From: a bacterium HR40
GTDB taxonomy: Bacteria > Pseudomonadota > Alphaproteobacteria > Geminicoccales > Geminicoccaceae
Length of the DNA: 64,000 bases
Direction: 5' to 3'
Assembly (NCBI GenBank): GCA_002898275.1
Contig: BEIQ01000004.1
Location: 1 to 64,000 of the forward strand
Position numbers and translations under genes: made by a program. Positions 1 through 9,134 of this stretch are shown here, one piece after another. Within the stretch, counting starts at the first letter, position 1. Each line of letters starts with the position of its first letter. Under the pieces are notes generated by a model that saw only the letters and a list, made by a program, of their open reading frames with translations, made no database searches and was not told where the DNA came from.

Positions 1-612
<612 letters not shown>

Positions 613-741
613 GCTGCTGCCTCCCGCAGGGACAAAGCGAACGGCGGCGCGATCCGTCGGGACGCGCCGAGTCGGAGTTGGGAATCGCAGCGCCCTTGCG
701 CAAGATGGCGGCCGACGGGTGAGGAGCAGATGGAGGACGCC

Positions 742-1209
742 ATGGTGAGCGAAACCGCGCTCGCGGCGATGCTGGAAGCGAACTTCGCCCCCTGGGTACG
801 GGCGCTCGGGATCGTCATCGAGGAGCTGCACCTGGATGGGGTGAGTCTGTCGATCGCCGCCACACCGGCCGTCGCCCGGGCGGGTGGCACGCTCTGCGGC
901 CAGGCGACGATGGCGCTCGCGGACACCGCCATGGCGCTGGCCATTGCCCGGGTGACGGGCGGCTTTCCGGCGATGACCACGATCACCCAGACGACGAGCT
1001 TTCTGCGACCGGTTCGGGGGCAGCGGCTCTTCGCCCGGGCTCGCGTGCTGCGGCTCGGGCGCACGCTCGCCTATGGCGAGATCGTGCTGCACGAGGGGGA
1101 GGAGGCGCGGCCGGTGGCTCATGCGACGAGTTCCTACATGCTGCTTGCGGCGGCGACCCCATCCGAGAGCGGAACGGCAGCTGGTGGCGAGAGGCCGCGG
1201 GAGCGGTAG
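742..1209 (+). CDS. PaaI-family hotdog thioesterase
   Basis: A 155-aa single-domain hotdog protein of the PaaI/YbgC-like acyl-CoA thioesterase type. A hydrophobic helix containing [15 protein letters not shown] is followed by the [13 protein letters not shown] strand, the usual layout of this fold with an acidic residue in the central helix. It should hydrolyse acyl- or aryl-CoA thioesters in the cytosol; the substrate cannot be read from sequence. The ATG at 742 is preferred over the ATG at 730 because GGAGG sits 5 nt before it. It is followed by the CBS and PP2C genes on the same strand, with no clear functional link. Confidence 0.85.
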   Translation: MVSETALAAMLEANFAPWVRALGIVIEELHLDGVSLSIAATPAVARAGGTLCGQATMALADTAMALAIARVTGGFPAMTTITQTTSFLRPVRGQRLFARARVLRLGRTLAYGEIVLHEGEEARPVAHATSSYMLLAAATPSESGTAAGGERPRER

Positions 1210-1264
1210 CAGCCGAGCGGGTCGCTCCTTACATGATGGAAACGGCCAGCGAGGAGGAAGCGCC

Positions 1265-1699
1265 GTGCCCAGCCGTCCCGTCCGCTCGATCCTGCCGCAG
1301 CGCGCGCTGGTGGCGGGTCCTCCGCAGCTCACCGCCCTCGCCGCGGCACGGTTGATGACCGAGCACTGCTGCGGCAGCGTGGTGGTGCTCGAGGAAGGTC
1401 GACCGGTCGGCATCTTCACCGAACGCGATCTCACCCGCCGGGTGGTCGCAGCCGGCCGCGATCCCGCCACGACACCGCTGTCCGAAGTGATGACACCGGA
1501 TCCCGACACCATCGCCGCCGATGCCTCGGTGGCCGATGCGATCCGGCTGATGGACGAATGTTGCTACCGGCACCTCCCGGTGATCGACAATGGGCGCGTG
1601 ATCGGCGTGCTCGCGCCGGAGGACATTCCGGTGAGCGAGCTGTTGGCGCTCGGCGACGAGCTCGAGGAACGACGCCGGCTGAGCGAACGCATGTGGTGA
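1265..1699 (+). CDS. Tandem CBS-domain protein
   Basis: About 144 aa consisting of a CBS pair and little else. The first repeat contains [39 protein letters not shown]. The second runs from [22 protein letters not shown] to [14 protein letters not shown]. Such stand-alone CBS proteins bind adenine nucleotides and regulate partners or sense energy status. The GTG at 1265 is preceded by GAGGAGG at good spacing; longer upstream reading lies inside the thioesterase gene. The phosphatase gene starts 2 nt after its stop, so the pair is probably cotranscribed and may form one signalling unit (inference). Confidence 0.85.
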   Translation: MPSRPVRSILPQRALVAGPPQLTALAAARLMTEHCCGSVVVLEEGRPVGIFTERDLTRRVVAAGRDPATTPLSEVMTPDPDTIAADASVADAIRLMDECCYRHLPVIDNGRVIGVLAPEDIPVSELLALGDELEERRRLSERMW

Positions 1700-1700
1700 C

Positions 1701-2420
1701 ATGGCAGCGCAGGCCGTTCGCCCACCGATGTGGGTCGCCCGTTCCCATCCGGGCTGGGTCCGGCAGCGTAACGAGGACGCCTTCATCGGCCGTCCGGAGA
1801 TCGGCCTTTTCGCGGTGGCGGACGGGATGGGCGGACTCGTCGCCGGGGATCGGGCGAGCCGGGCGGCGATCGATGCCCTGGCGCGCATCCCGCCGCAGGA
1901 CACGCTCGTCGGCCTCGACCGCGAGGTCGAACGGGCGCTCACCGCGGTGCACGAACAGCTGCGCGATGCTGTCCTCGAGGTCGGCCCCTGCGGCACCACG
2001 GTCGTCGTCCTGTTGCTTGCCGGCGAGGACTTCCGGGTGCTGTGGTGCGGCGACAGCCGAGCGGGCCGGCTACGCGCCGGTCGGCTCGAATGGCTCACCA
2101 CGGACCATAATCTCGCGGCGCAACTGGTGCGAAGCGGGCGTCTCGCCGACGAGGAGGCGCGGCGTCATCCGCTCGCGAGCCGGCTCACCCGCGCGCTCGG
2201 CTGCTATCCCGAGCTGCAACTCGAGCGCGTAGCCGGCCGCGTCTCGGCGAGCGATCTGTTCCTTCTCTGCACCGACGGGCTCACCGGCGAGCTGCGGGAC
2301 GCGGAGATCGCCTCGGCACTCGCCGGGTCCGATTTGGAAACGATGGCCGACTGCCTGTCGAGGGCCGCACTCGCCGGGAACGCGCACGACAATATCACCT
2401 TCCTCCTGGTGCGACCGTGA
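1701..2420 (+). CDS. PP2C-family serine/threonine protein phosphatase
   Basis: A 239-aa protein with all PP2C (PPM) signatures. RQRNEDAF lies near residue 23, the metal-binding VADGMGG near 45, LLCTDGLTG near 190 and DNITFLLV at the C-terminus. The acidic residues that bind the two Mn/Mg ions are present, so it should be active. It has no membrane segment or sensor domain and is cytosolic. No kinase gene lies nearby. It directly follows the CBS-domain gene and is probably in the same transcript. Confidence 0.93.
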   Translation: MAAQAVRPPMWVARSHPGWVRQRNEDAFIGRPEIGLFAVADGMGGLVAGDRASRAAIDALARIPPQDTLVGLDREVERALTAVHEQLRDAVLEVGPCGTTVVVLLLAGEDFRVLWCGDSRAGRLRAGRLEWLTTDHNLAAQLVRSGRLADEEARRHPLASRLTRALGCYPELQLERVAGRVSASDLFLLCTDGLTGELRDAEIASALAGSDLETMADCLSRAALAGNAHDNITFLLVRP

Positions 2421-2534
2421 TGGCCGCGGAGGGGCTTTCCATTTCGCGGCAATCCTGACGCAGAGTGCTGGCGAGGGCAGATTTTTGTGCTAACACCGGG
2501 CCCCGGTTGAGGCCAGATAGAAGGGGGGCCGACC

Positions 2535-3689
2535 ATGACCGTGCAGTCCGGGATCGACACCATGCCCGCCGCCAAGGGCGAAGGCGCGAGCCGCCGTCGC
2601 TTCCTGAGGTCGGCAGCGGCGACTGCCGCGGCCGCAGGCGCCACGATCGCCATGCCCAATGTCAGCCGCGCCCAGACGGTCACGCTGAAGATGCAAGGGG
2701 CCTGGGGTGCCACCGACATCTTCAACGAGATGGCCATGGAATATGTCGACCGCGTCAACAAGATGGCGGGCGGCCGGCTCAAGATCGAATATCTGGTGGC
2801 CGGGGCGGTGGTGAAGCCGTTCTCCCTCATGGATGCGGTCCACGAGGGGGTGCTCGATGCCGGTCACTGGGTCACCGCCTACTGGTACGGCAAGCATCCC
2901 GCCGCTTCGCTGTTCGGCACCGGGCCGGTGTTCGGCTTCACGGCCCACGAGGGTCTCGCCTGGATCTACAAGGGCGGCGGTCTCGAGCTCTATCAGGAGT
3001 TGCTGCAGAATCTCGGGCTCAACATCGTCGGCTTCTTCTGCATGCCGATGCCCACTCAGCCGCTTGGCTGGTTCAGCAAACCGATCACCAGCCTCAAGGA
3101 CATGCAGGGGATCAAATACCGCACGGTCGGTCTTGCGGCCGAGGTGATGCAGCGGCTCGGGATGTCGGTGGTGCAGCTGCCGGGCGGCGAGATCGTCCCG
3201 GCGCTGGAGCGGGGCGTGATCGACGCCTTCGAGTACAACAATCCGACCTCGGACAAACTGTTCGGCGCGCAGGACGTCCGCAAGGTCTACATGATGGGCT
3301 CCTACCACCAGGCCAACGAGTACTTCGAAATCATCTTCAACAAGACCAAGTTCGACAGCCTGCCCGAGGAGCACAAGGCGATCCTCCGCTATGCCGCCGA
3401 GGCGGCGAATACGTCCAATTACGCCCTCGCCATGGACCGCTACTCGAAGGATTTCATCGTCCTGCAAGAACAGCACGGAGTGAAGGTGTACCGCACGCCG
3501 CAGGACGTGTTCGAGGCGCAGCTCAAGGCTTGGGACGAGGTACTCGCCAACCTCACGCAGGACGCCTTCTTCAAGAAGGTGGTGGACTCGCAGATGGCAT
3601 GGGCGAAGCGGGTCATGGGTTACCTCTTCTACAACCAGGCCGACTACAGGCTCGCCTACGAGCACTACTTCGGTAAGCTGCCGTTCTGA
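2535..3689 (+). CDS. TRAP transporter solute-binding protein (DctP type)
   Basis: A 384-aa periplasmic binding protein of a tripartite ATP-independent transporter. It carries a twin-arginine signal (SRRRFLRSAAAT, residues about 16-27) cleaved near SRAQ. The mature part has the DctP layout, with FNEMAMEYVDRVNKMAGGRLKIE, the GIKYRTVGLAAEVMQRLG lobe and the FEYNNPTSD ligand region. The ATG lies after an AAGGGGGG stretch. The partner genes dctQ and dctM follow directly. The solute is probably an organic acid, but the exact compound is not readable. The neighbouring amidase suggests an amide or acid substrate (inference). Confidence 0.93.
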   Translation: MTVQSGIDTMPAAKGEGASRRRFLRSAAATAAAAGATIAMPNVSRAQTVTLKMQGAWGATDIFNEMAMEYVDRVNKMAGGRLKIEYLVAGAVVKPFSLMDAVHEGVLDAGHWVTAYWYGKHPAASLFGTGPVFGFTAHEGLAWIYKGGGLELYQELLQNLGLNIVGFFCMPMPTQPLGWFSKPITSLKDMQGIKYRTVGLAAEVMQRLGMSVVQLPGGEIVPALERGVIDAFEYNNPTSDKLFGAQDVRKVYMMGSYHQANEYFEIIFNKTKFDSLPEEHKAILRYAAEAANTSNYALAMDRYSKDFIVLQEQHGVKVYRTPQDVFEAQLKAWDEVLANLTQDAFFKKVVDSQMAWAKRVMGYLFYNQADYRLAYEHYFGKLPF

Positions 3690-3779
3690 ACGACCGAGCA
3701 AGCGCCTTCCCGCTGGGCACAGGACGGGGTGGCTGCCGCCACCCCGTCCGCGTGTGCGGCTGGTCAGGGGAGACCTCTC

Positions 3780-4391
3780 GTGGCCCGGATCCTCGACTTC
3801 ATCAACACCCTCAGCACCTGGACCGGAAAGGCGTTCGCCTGGTGCATCCTCATCCTCACCTTCGGGGTCTCGTACGAGGTGCTGATGCGGTACGTGTTCA
3901 ACGCGCCGACGGTCTGGTCGTACGACATCATGTACATGACCTACGGCGCTTTGTTCCTGATGGCCGGACCGTACACTCTGTCCCGCGATAGCATGGTGCG
4001 CGGGGATTTCGTCTACCGTTTCTTCCCGGCACGCGTGCAGGCGGCGATCGATCTTCTTCTGTTTCTGATTTTCTACATGCCGGGCGTGGCGGCTTTGCTC
4101 TATGCTGGCTTTCGCTTCGCCAGCCAGTCCTACCGCTTCGGCGAGACCAGCATGTTCAGCCCGGCGCGCATTCCCGTCTACCCGATGAAGATGCTGATCC
4201 CGCTCGCCGGGGTGTTGCTGATCCTGCAGGGAATCTTCGAGATCGTGCGTTGCGTGCGCTGTCTCAAGGAGGGTGCGTGGCCGCCACGGCCGCACGATGT
4301 CGAGGAGCTGGAGACCGCCATCCTGCACGACCGCGAGGCGCAGGAAAGGCTCGCCGCGGAGGGCTTCCGTGTCGGAGAGATCGGCCGATGA
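3780..4391 (+). CDS. TRAP transporter small membrane subunit (DctQ type)
   Basis: About 203 aa with four predicted membrane helices: FAWCILILTFGVSYEVLMRYVF, IMYMTYGALFLMAGPYTLS, AAIDLLLFLIFYMPGVAALLYA and MKMLIPLAGVLLILQGIFEIV. The C-terminal tail is charged. This is the standard DctQ layout; the subunit scaffolds the DctM channel. The GTG at 3780 is favoured because AGGGGAG lies about 7 nt upstream; an in-frame GTG at 3729 has no convincing ribosome site. Its stop overlaps the dctM start (ATGA), which implies translational coupling. Confidence 0.9.
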   Translation: MARILDFINTLSTWTGKAFAWCILILTFGVSYEVLMRYVFNAPTVWSYDIMYMTYGALFLMAGPYTLSRDSMVRGDFVYRFFPARVQAAIDLLLFLIFYMPGVAALLYAGFRFASQSYRFGETSMFSPARIPVYPMKMLIPLAGVLLILQGIFEIVRCVRCLKEGAWPPRPHDVEELETAILHDREAQERLAAEGFRVGEIGR

Positions 4392-5710
4392 CCGACCCGC
4401 AGATCGCTCTGTTGATGCTCGGGATGTTCATCTTCGTCATCCTGCTCGGCTTTCCCGTCGCCTTCACGCTCGTCGGCATGTCGGTGTTCTTTGGCTTCTA
4501 CGCCATGGGCGACAGGCTGTTGAACCTGCTCGTCCAGAACACCTACGACATCATGGCGAACGACGTCCTCGTCGCCATCCCGCTGTTCTTGTTCATGGGC
4601 TATGTGGTCGAGCGCGCGGACATCCTCGAGCGCTTGTTCGCGTCGATCGAGCTCGCCGCCCGCCGGATCCCGGCATCGATGGCGGTGGCGGCACTGGTCA
4701 CCTGTGCGCTGTTCGCCACTGCGACCGGCATCGTCGGGGCCGTCGTCACTCTCATGGGTCTTCTCGCCCTGCCGCCCATGCTCAAGGCCGGCTACGACCG
4801 ACGGGTTGCCTCGGGCGTCATCTGTGCCGGCGGCACCCTCGGTATCCTCATCCCGCCTTCGGTCATGCTCATCGTCTATGCCGCAGCGTCGGGGATCTCG
4901 GTGGTTCGCCTCTACGCGGGCGCCTTCATTCCCGGCTTCCTGCTCGCCGGCCTCTACGTGCTCTACGTGATCGTGCGGGCGATCCTGCAGCCGGAAATCG
5001 CCCCGCGCATGACTGCCGAGAAGCTGGCGGTGCCGGTCGCCGAGGTCGTCCGGCGCCTCGCCGTGTCGGCGGTGCCGCTCATCGTTCTCATCCTCGCGGT
5101 GCTGGGAGCGATCCTCTTCGGTCTTGCCACCCCCTCCGAGGCGGCGGCGGTAGGGGCGCTGGGCGCGCTCCTGTTAGCCGCGGTCTACCGGGCACTGACG
5201 TGGGATCGCCTGCGCGAGGCGGTCTTCCTCACCGCCCGAACTTCGGCGATGGTCTGTTATCTGTTCATCGGTTCCTGGACCTTCTCGAGCGTTTTCTCCT
5301 ACCTGGGCGGCGACAAGCTGATCGAGGAGTGGGTCCTGTCCCTCGATCTGTCGCCCGTTACCTTCCTCATCGTCGCCCAGCTGATCATCTTTTTGCTCGG
5401 CTGGCCGCTCGAGTGGACCGAGATCATCATCATTTTCGTTCCGATCTTCCTGCCTCTGCTGCCCCACTTCAACATCGATCCCATGATCTTCGGAATCCTC
5501 GTCGCCCTCAACCTGCAGACCTCCTTCATGACCCCGCCGATGGCGATGTCGGCCTACTATCTCAAGGGCATCGCGCCGCCGGAGGTGCAGCTCATGGACA
5601 TCTTCCGCGGCTCCTTGCCGTTCGTGGGCATGGTCATCGTGTGCATGACACTGCTCTACCTGTTCCCGCAGCTCGCCCTGTGGCTGCCGGAAGCGATGTA
5701 CGGGCGCTGA
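4388..5710 (+). CDS. TRAP transporter large permease (DctM type)
   Basis: A 440-aa multi-spanning protein of the DctM/ion-transporter family, the channel subunit of the Na+-coupled importer. Typical stretches are NDVLVAIPLFLFMGYVVERADI, GGTLGILIPPSVMLIVYA and the late LPLLPHFNIDPMIFGILVALNLQTSFMTPPM region. The length fits the family. The ATG at 4388 overlaps the dctQ stop by 4 nt. An amidase gene follows after 7 nt, so transporter and hydrolase are probably one operon. Confidence 0.93.
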   Translation: MTDPQIALLMLGMFIFVILLGFPVAFTLVGMSVFFGFYAMGDRLLNLLVQNTYDIMANDVLVAIPLFLFMGYVVERADILERLFASIELAARRIPASMAVAALVTCALFATATGIVGAVVTLMGLLALPPMLKAGYDRRVASGVICAGGTLGILIPPSVMLIVYAAASGISVVRLYAGAFIPGFLLAGLYVLYVIVRAILQPEIAPRMTAEKLAVPVAEVVRRLAVSAVPLIVLILAVLGAILFGLATPSEAAAVGALGALLLAAVYRALTWDRLREAVFLTARTSAMVCYLFIGSWTFSSVFSYLGGDKLIEEWVLSLDLSPVTFLIVAQLIIFLLGWPLEWTEIIIIFVPIFLPLLPHFNIDPMIFGILVALNLQTSFMTPPMAMSAYYLKGIAPPEVQLMDIFRGSLPFVGMVIVCMTLLYLFPQLALWLPEAMYGR

Positions 5711-5717
5711 ACTGGCG

Positions 5718-7055
5718 ATGAGCACCGAAGATCTGTTGGACTGTCGGGCTGTCGATCTCGCGCGCTGGCTCGCGGAGGGGCGGGTCGAACCGCGGGAGGT
5801 GGTCGAGGCCTGCATCCGGCGCATCGAGGCGAAGGAACCGGAAGTCCGGGCGTTCGCTTTCTTCGATGCCGCCTGGCTCGAGCGGCAGCTCGAGGAACTC
5901 GAGTTCGAGCGGCGGATGGGGCGTCCCAAGGGGCCGCTGTTCGGTCTGCCGGTGGCGGTCAAGGACATTTTCGATACCCGCGACATGCCCACCGAGAATG
6001 GCACGCGGCTGCATGCCGGGCGTCGACCGCTGCAGGATTCGGCGGTGGTGGAACGACTGCGGGCCGCCCAAGCCCTGATCGTCGGCAAGACCGTGACCAC
6101 CGAACTCGCCACCCTCACCCCTGGTCCGACCCGCAATCCCCGCGATCCTTCCCGCACGCCGGGTGGGTCGTCGAGCGGTTCGGCAGCGGCGGTGGCGGCC
6201 GGTATGGTGCCGCTTGCCGTGGGCTCGCAGACCAACGGCTCGGTCATCCGCCCGGCGGCCTTTTGCGGCATCTACGGCATGAAACCGAGCTTCGGACTCG
6301 TGTCGCGGCGCGGCTGTCTCGTCCAGTCCTTCCTTTTGGATCACGTCGGCACCTTCGCCCGTCACCTCGAGGACCTGGCACTGCTCACCGAAGTGCTCGC
6401 GGGCTACGATCCCGCCGACCGGGCGACGAGCCTGCGCGGACCGCTTCGGCTTTACGAGACCTGCACCGCGAGCCCGCCCGTTGCGCCGCGCCTGGCCTTC
6501 GTGCCCGGGCCTGGCTGGCCGCGGGCCGCGGAGACGACGCGGGAGGGGTTGCGCGAGATCGCGGAAGTGCTGGGCGAACGGCTGGTGGCGGTGGAGATCC
6601 CGTCACCCTTCGACCGTATCGTGGAGGCGCACCGCACCATCTGGACCGCGGACATGGCCTGGCATTTCCGCCGCGAGTATGCCGCGGGCCCTGGCGGCCT
6701 CTCGGATGGGCTGCGGGCGATGATCGAAGAGGGGCAGCGGGTGACGGCGTTCCGCTATCACGAGGCGCGCGCCATCCGCGAGACGTGCTCCCGTCAGCTC
6801 GCCGAACTGTTCACCGAGTTCGACGCCATCCTCACCCTGGCGACGCTCGGCGAGGCCCCCGATCTGTCGACGACGGGCGATCCGATCTGCTGCACGCCTT
6901 GGACCTTCCTCGGGCTGCCGGCGGTGACGCTGCCGCTCCTCGAGGGGCCCTCGGGTCTGCCGGTAGGCGTGCAGCTGGTCGGGGCCTTGGGCGACGATGC
7001 GCGTCTGCTGCGCACCGCCCGCTGGCTCGAGACCACGCTTTCGAACCATGCCTGA
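5718..7055 (+). CDS. Amidase signature-family amidohydrolase
   Basis: A 445-aa cytosolic amidase with the Ser-cisSer-Lys triad of the amidase-signature family. The lysine is in GLPVAVKDIFDT near residue 82. The glycine/serine loop is PGGSSSGSAAAVAAG near residue 150, and the nucleophile region is GSQTNGSVIRPAAFCG. The C-terminal PLLEGPSGLPVGVQLVG is typical. It hydrolyses a carboxamide to acid and ammonia. Because it sits directly behind dctPQM, the imported compound or its product is probably its substrate (inference). It is not a confident GatA: no gatB or gatC is present and it is shorter than most GatA. Confidence 0.88.
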   Translation: MSTEDLLDCRAVDLARWLAEGRVEPREVVEACIRRIEAKEPEVRAFAFFDAAWLERQLEELEFERRMGRPKGPLFGLPVAVKDIFDTRDMPTENGTRLHAGRRPLQDSAVVERLRAAQALIVGKTVTTELATLTPGPTRNPRDPSRTPGGSSSGSAAAVAAGMVPLAVGSQTNGSVIRPAAFCGIYGMKPSFGLVSRRGCLVQSFLLDHVGTFARHLEDLALLTEVLAGYDPADRATSLRGPLRLYETCTASPPVAPRLAFVPGPGWPRAAETTREGLREIAEVLGERLVAVEIPSPFDRIVEAHRTIWTADMAWHFRREYAAGPGGLSDGLRAMIEEGQRVTAFRYHEARAIRETCSRQLAELFTEFDAILTLATLGEAPDLSTTGDPICCTPWTFLGLPAVTLPLLEGPSGLPVGVQLVGALGDDARLLRTARWLETTLSNHA

Positions 7056-7070
7056 AAGAAGGAGGAGAGC

Positions 7071-7253
7071 ATGGGCGGCCGCATCGCCGGTATCCTCGCG
7101 ACCCTGGTCTTCGCCGCTTACACCGGCTTTCTCGCCTGGCGGACGGGCTCGCCGGCACTCATGGTGATCGTCGCGGTCACGCTCCTCCTCGCCGTCGTCG
7201 ACCTGTGGCAGACGGAGTTCCTCCGGCGCGAGAACAGCATCCGCCGCGGCTAG
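7071..7253 (+). CDS. Small two-helix membrane protein
   Basis: A 60-aa protein with strong ribosome site GAAGGAGGAGAGC before the ATG, 15 nt after the amidase stop. It has two hydrophobic helices (IAGILATLVFAAYTGFLAW and ALMVIVAVTLLLAVVDLW) and a short basic tail. I do not recognise a family. Spacing suggests it belongs to the TRAP-amidase operon and may associate with the membrane complex, which is inference only. Confidence 0.65.
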   Translation: MGGRIAGILATLVFAAYTGFLAWRTGSPALMVIVAVTLLLAVVDLWQTEFLRRENSIRRG

Positions 7254-7290
7254 AGCGCGGGAGCCGGACGGACTCGGCCGGAGCGGCCAG

Positions 7291-8091
7291 TCAGCGGACG
7301 GCGCGCCGTCGTTCGCTGAGCCACACCCAGAGGCTTGCGAACACCACGGTCGCTAGCACGAACAACACGCCCACGACGTTGATCACGGGCGAGAGGCCGA
7401 AGCGGAAGCGGCTGCCGATCTCGGTCACCAATGTCCAGTCGCCGCCGATCGAAAACACGGTGGTGTTGTAGTTCTCGAACGACTGCAAGAAGGCGATGAC
7501 CGCTGCCGTTGCCGCGGTCGGCGCGAGGAAGGGTAATAGGATACGGCGGAAAAACAGGAAGGCCGAGGCACCGAGATCGTAGGCCGCCTCTTCGAGGGTG
7601 GGGTCGAAGCGTTGCAACCGAGCGAGGAACATCAGCATGGCATAGGAGGCGATGAAACTCGACTGGGCGAGGGTAGCGGTGAATTTTCCGGCCGGCACGC
7701 CGAGTTCGCGCCAGAAAATGAGGGTCGAGATGCCGAGGATGATGCCGGGAGTGAGGATGGGCGAGACCATCACGGCATAGAGGAAGCCGGCGGCACGACC
7801 GCGGAGCTGCTGCAGGACGAGGGCGCCAGCCAGGCCGAGCGGCAGGGAGATCGCCACCACCCCGGCTGCGATGACGAGGGAATGCGCGAGCCCGCGCAGC
7901 AGCCGCTCGTCCTGGAGGAGGGCCGGAAACCAGCGGAGAGTGAAGCCGCCCCATTGAGTGACCGACGGATAGGGATAGTCATTGAAGGCGGCGAGGCTCA
8001 TCACGAGAAGCGGCGCGAACATATAGGCGAGGAACAGAGCCACGTAGAGATCGAGAAGGAAACGTGCGGCTCGCGAGCCGCCGCCGTTCAT
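7291..8091 (-). CDS. Polyamine-type ABC transporter permease (PotC-like)
   Basis: A 266-aa inner-membrane permease with about six helices, of the spermidine/putrescine/2-aminoethylphosphonate type. The EAA loop is EEAAYDLGASAFLFFRRILLP near residue 170. Start at 8091 gives a normal N-terminus and overlaps the upstream permease stop by 4 nt (ATGA). It is the last gene of a four-gene operon, in order binding protein, ATPase, permease, permease. No clear terminator was seen between it and the convergent 60-aa gene. Confidence 0.9.
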   Translation of the reverse strand: MNGGGSRAARFLLDLYVALFLAYMFAPLLVMSLAAFNDYPYPSVTQWGGFTLRWFPALLQDERLLRGLAHSLVIAAGVVAISLPLGLAGALVLQQLRGRAAGFLYAVMVSPILTPGIILGISTLIFWRELGVPAGKFTATLAQSSFIASYAMLMFLARLQRFDPTLEEAAYDLGASAFLFFRRILLPFLAPTAATAAVIAFLQSFENYNTTVFSIGGDWTLVTEIGSRFRFGLSPVINVVGVLFVLATVVFASLWVWLSERRRAVR

Positions 8092-9134
8092 CGCGCGATC
8101 TCCCGGATGCCGACGCGGAACAGGCGCATCACCAGGCCGACGAACACGAGGCAGGCGAGCAGCAGCGAAAAGGCATAGGCCGCACCGATATTCCAGTTGT
8201 TGGCCTCGAAAAACTGGCGGTAGACGAGCTGGCTGAACCAGTCGCCGCCGAGGCCGCGGCTCATGATTTGGGGTACGGAATAGGAGCCGGCGCTGAGCAT
8301 GAAGGTCATGACGCAACCCACCGCTATTCCAGGTCGGGCATGCGGAACGACCACGCGCCGATGCAGCAGCCAGGTGGACGCGCCGAGATCGCGCGCCGCC
8401 TCCACTTGATGCTCGTCGAGGCTCTCGAAGGCGTTATAGAGGGGGAACACCATGAACAGAATGTAGGCATAGACCATCGCCACGAAGGTCGTGAACGGGT
8501 AGGTGAGGAACGGGATCCCGCCGGACTGGCGGTCGACGAGGCCGAGGCGCACGAGCAGCGCATTGAGCAATCCCTCGTAGTCGAAGATCATGAGCCAGGC
8601 ATAGACCCGCAGCAATTCGTTGATGGCATAGGGAATCACGAGGGCGAGGAGGAGGAGCGCCCGACCGCGGCGGCTGCGGGCGCGGGCCGCTGTCCATGCC
8701 ACGGGATAGCAGACGGCCAACGAAAGCAGCGTGACCAGCACCGAATAGGCGAGGGTGCGCAAGAACACTTGGAGGTGCAGCCCGCTCATGCGGGCGTAGT
8801 TGGCGAAACCGTAGACCTTGACGGGCTGTTGCTCGCGCGCCTCGAGAAGGGCGATTTCTTCCCGCAAGCGGGCGATCTCGTCCTCGAGGAGCGGGCGTCG
8901 CTCCACCGGTGCTGCCTGCAGGTCGAGCTCGCGCAGCATCACCTCCTGATAGAGCCGGTCGATGCGCTGGGACAACGCGGTCGCCTGCGGGTCGCGTTCG
9001 AGCCACCACAGCGAGGTCTCGATCATGAAGAGCTGGGGCAACAGCACGAGCCCGAAGACCCAGATCGCGGCGAGCAGCCAGCAGAGGCCCGAGAGCAGTC
9101 GACGATCCAGGGAGGCGAGAGCGCCGCTGCTCAT
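8088..9134 (-). CDS. Polyamine-type ABC transporter permease (PotB-like)
   Basis: A 348-aa inner-membrane permease. The first helix is followed by a periplasmic segment of roughly 100 residues, rich in charged coiled-coil-like sequence (IARLREEIALLEAREQQ). This is longer than in typical PotB. The cytoplasmic EAA loop is HQVEAARDLGASTWLLHRRV near residue 245. The start at 9134 overlaps the ATPase stop by 4 nt. It pairs with the PotC-like permease as a heterodimeric channel. Confidence 0.9.
   Translation of the reverse strand: MSSGALASLDRRLLSGLCWLLAAIWVFGLVLLPQLFMIETSLWWLERDPQATALSQRIDRLYQEVMLRELDLQAAPVERRPLLEDEIARLREEIALLEAREQQPVKVYGFANYARMSGLHLQVFLRTLAYSVLVTLLSLAVCYPVAWTAARARSRRGRALLLLALVIPYAINELLRVYAWLMIFDYEGLLNALLVRLGLVDRQSGGIPFLTYPFTTFVAMVYAYILFMVFPLYNAFESLDEHQVEAARDLGASTWLLHRRVVVPHARPGIAVGCVMTFMLSAGSYSVPQIMSRGLGGDWFSQLVYRQFFEANNWNIGAAYAFSLLLACLVFVGLVMRLFRVGIREIAR

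Noticed and set aside
2490-4328. A 612-codon minus-strand open frame
   Set aside because: It lies antisense to dctP and dctQ, has no recognisable domain and a composition typical of reverse-frame shadows.
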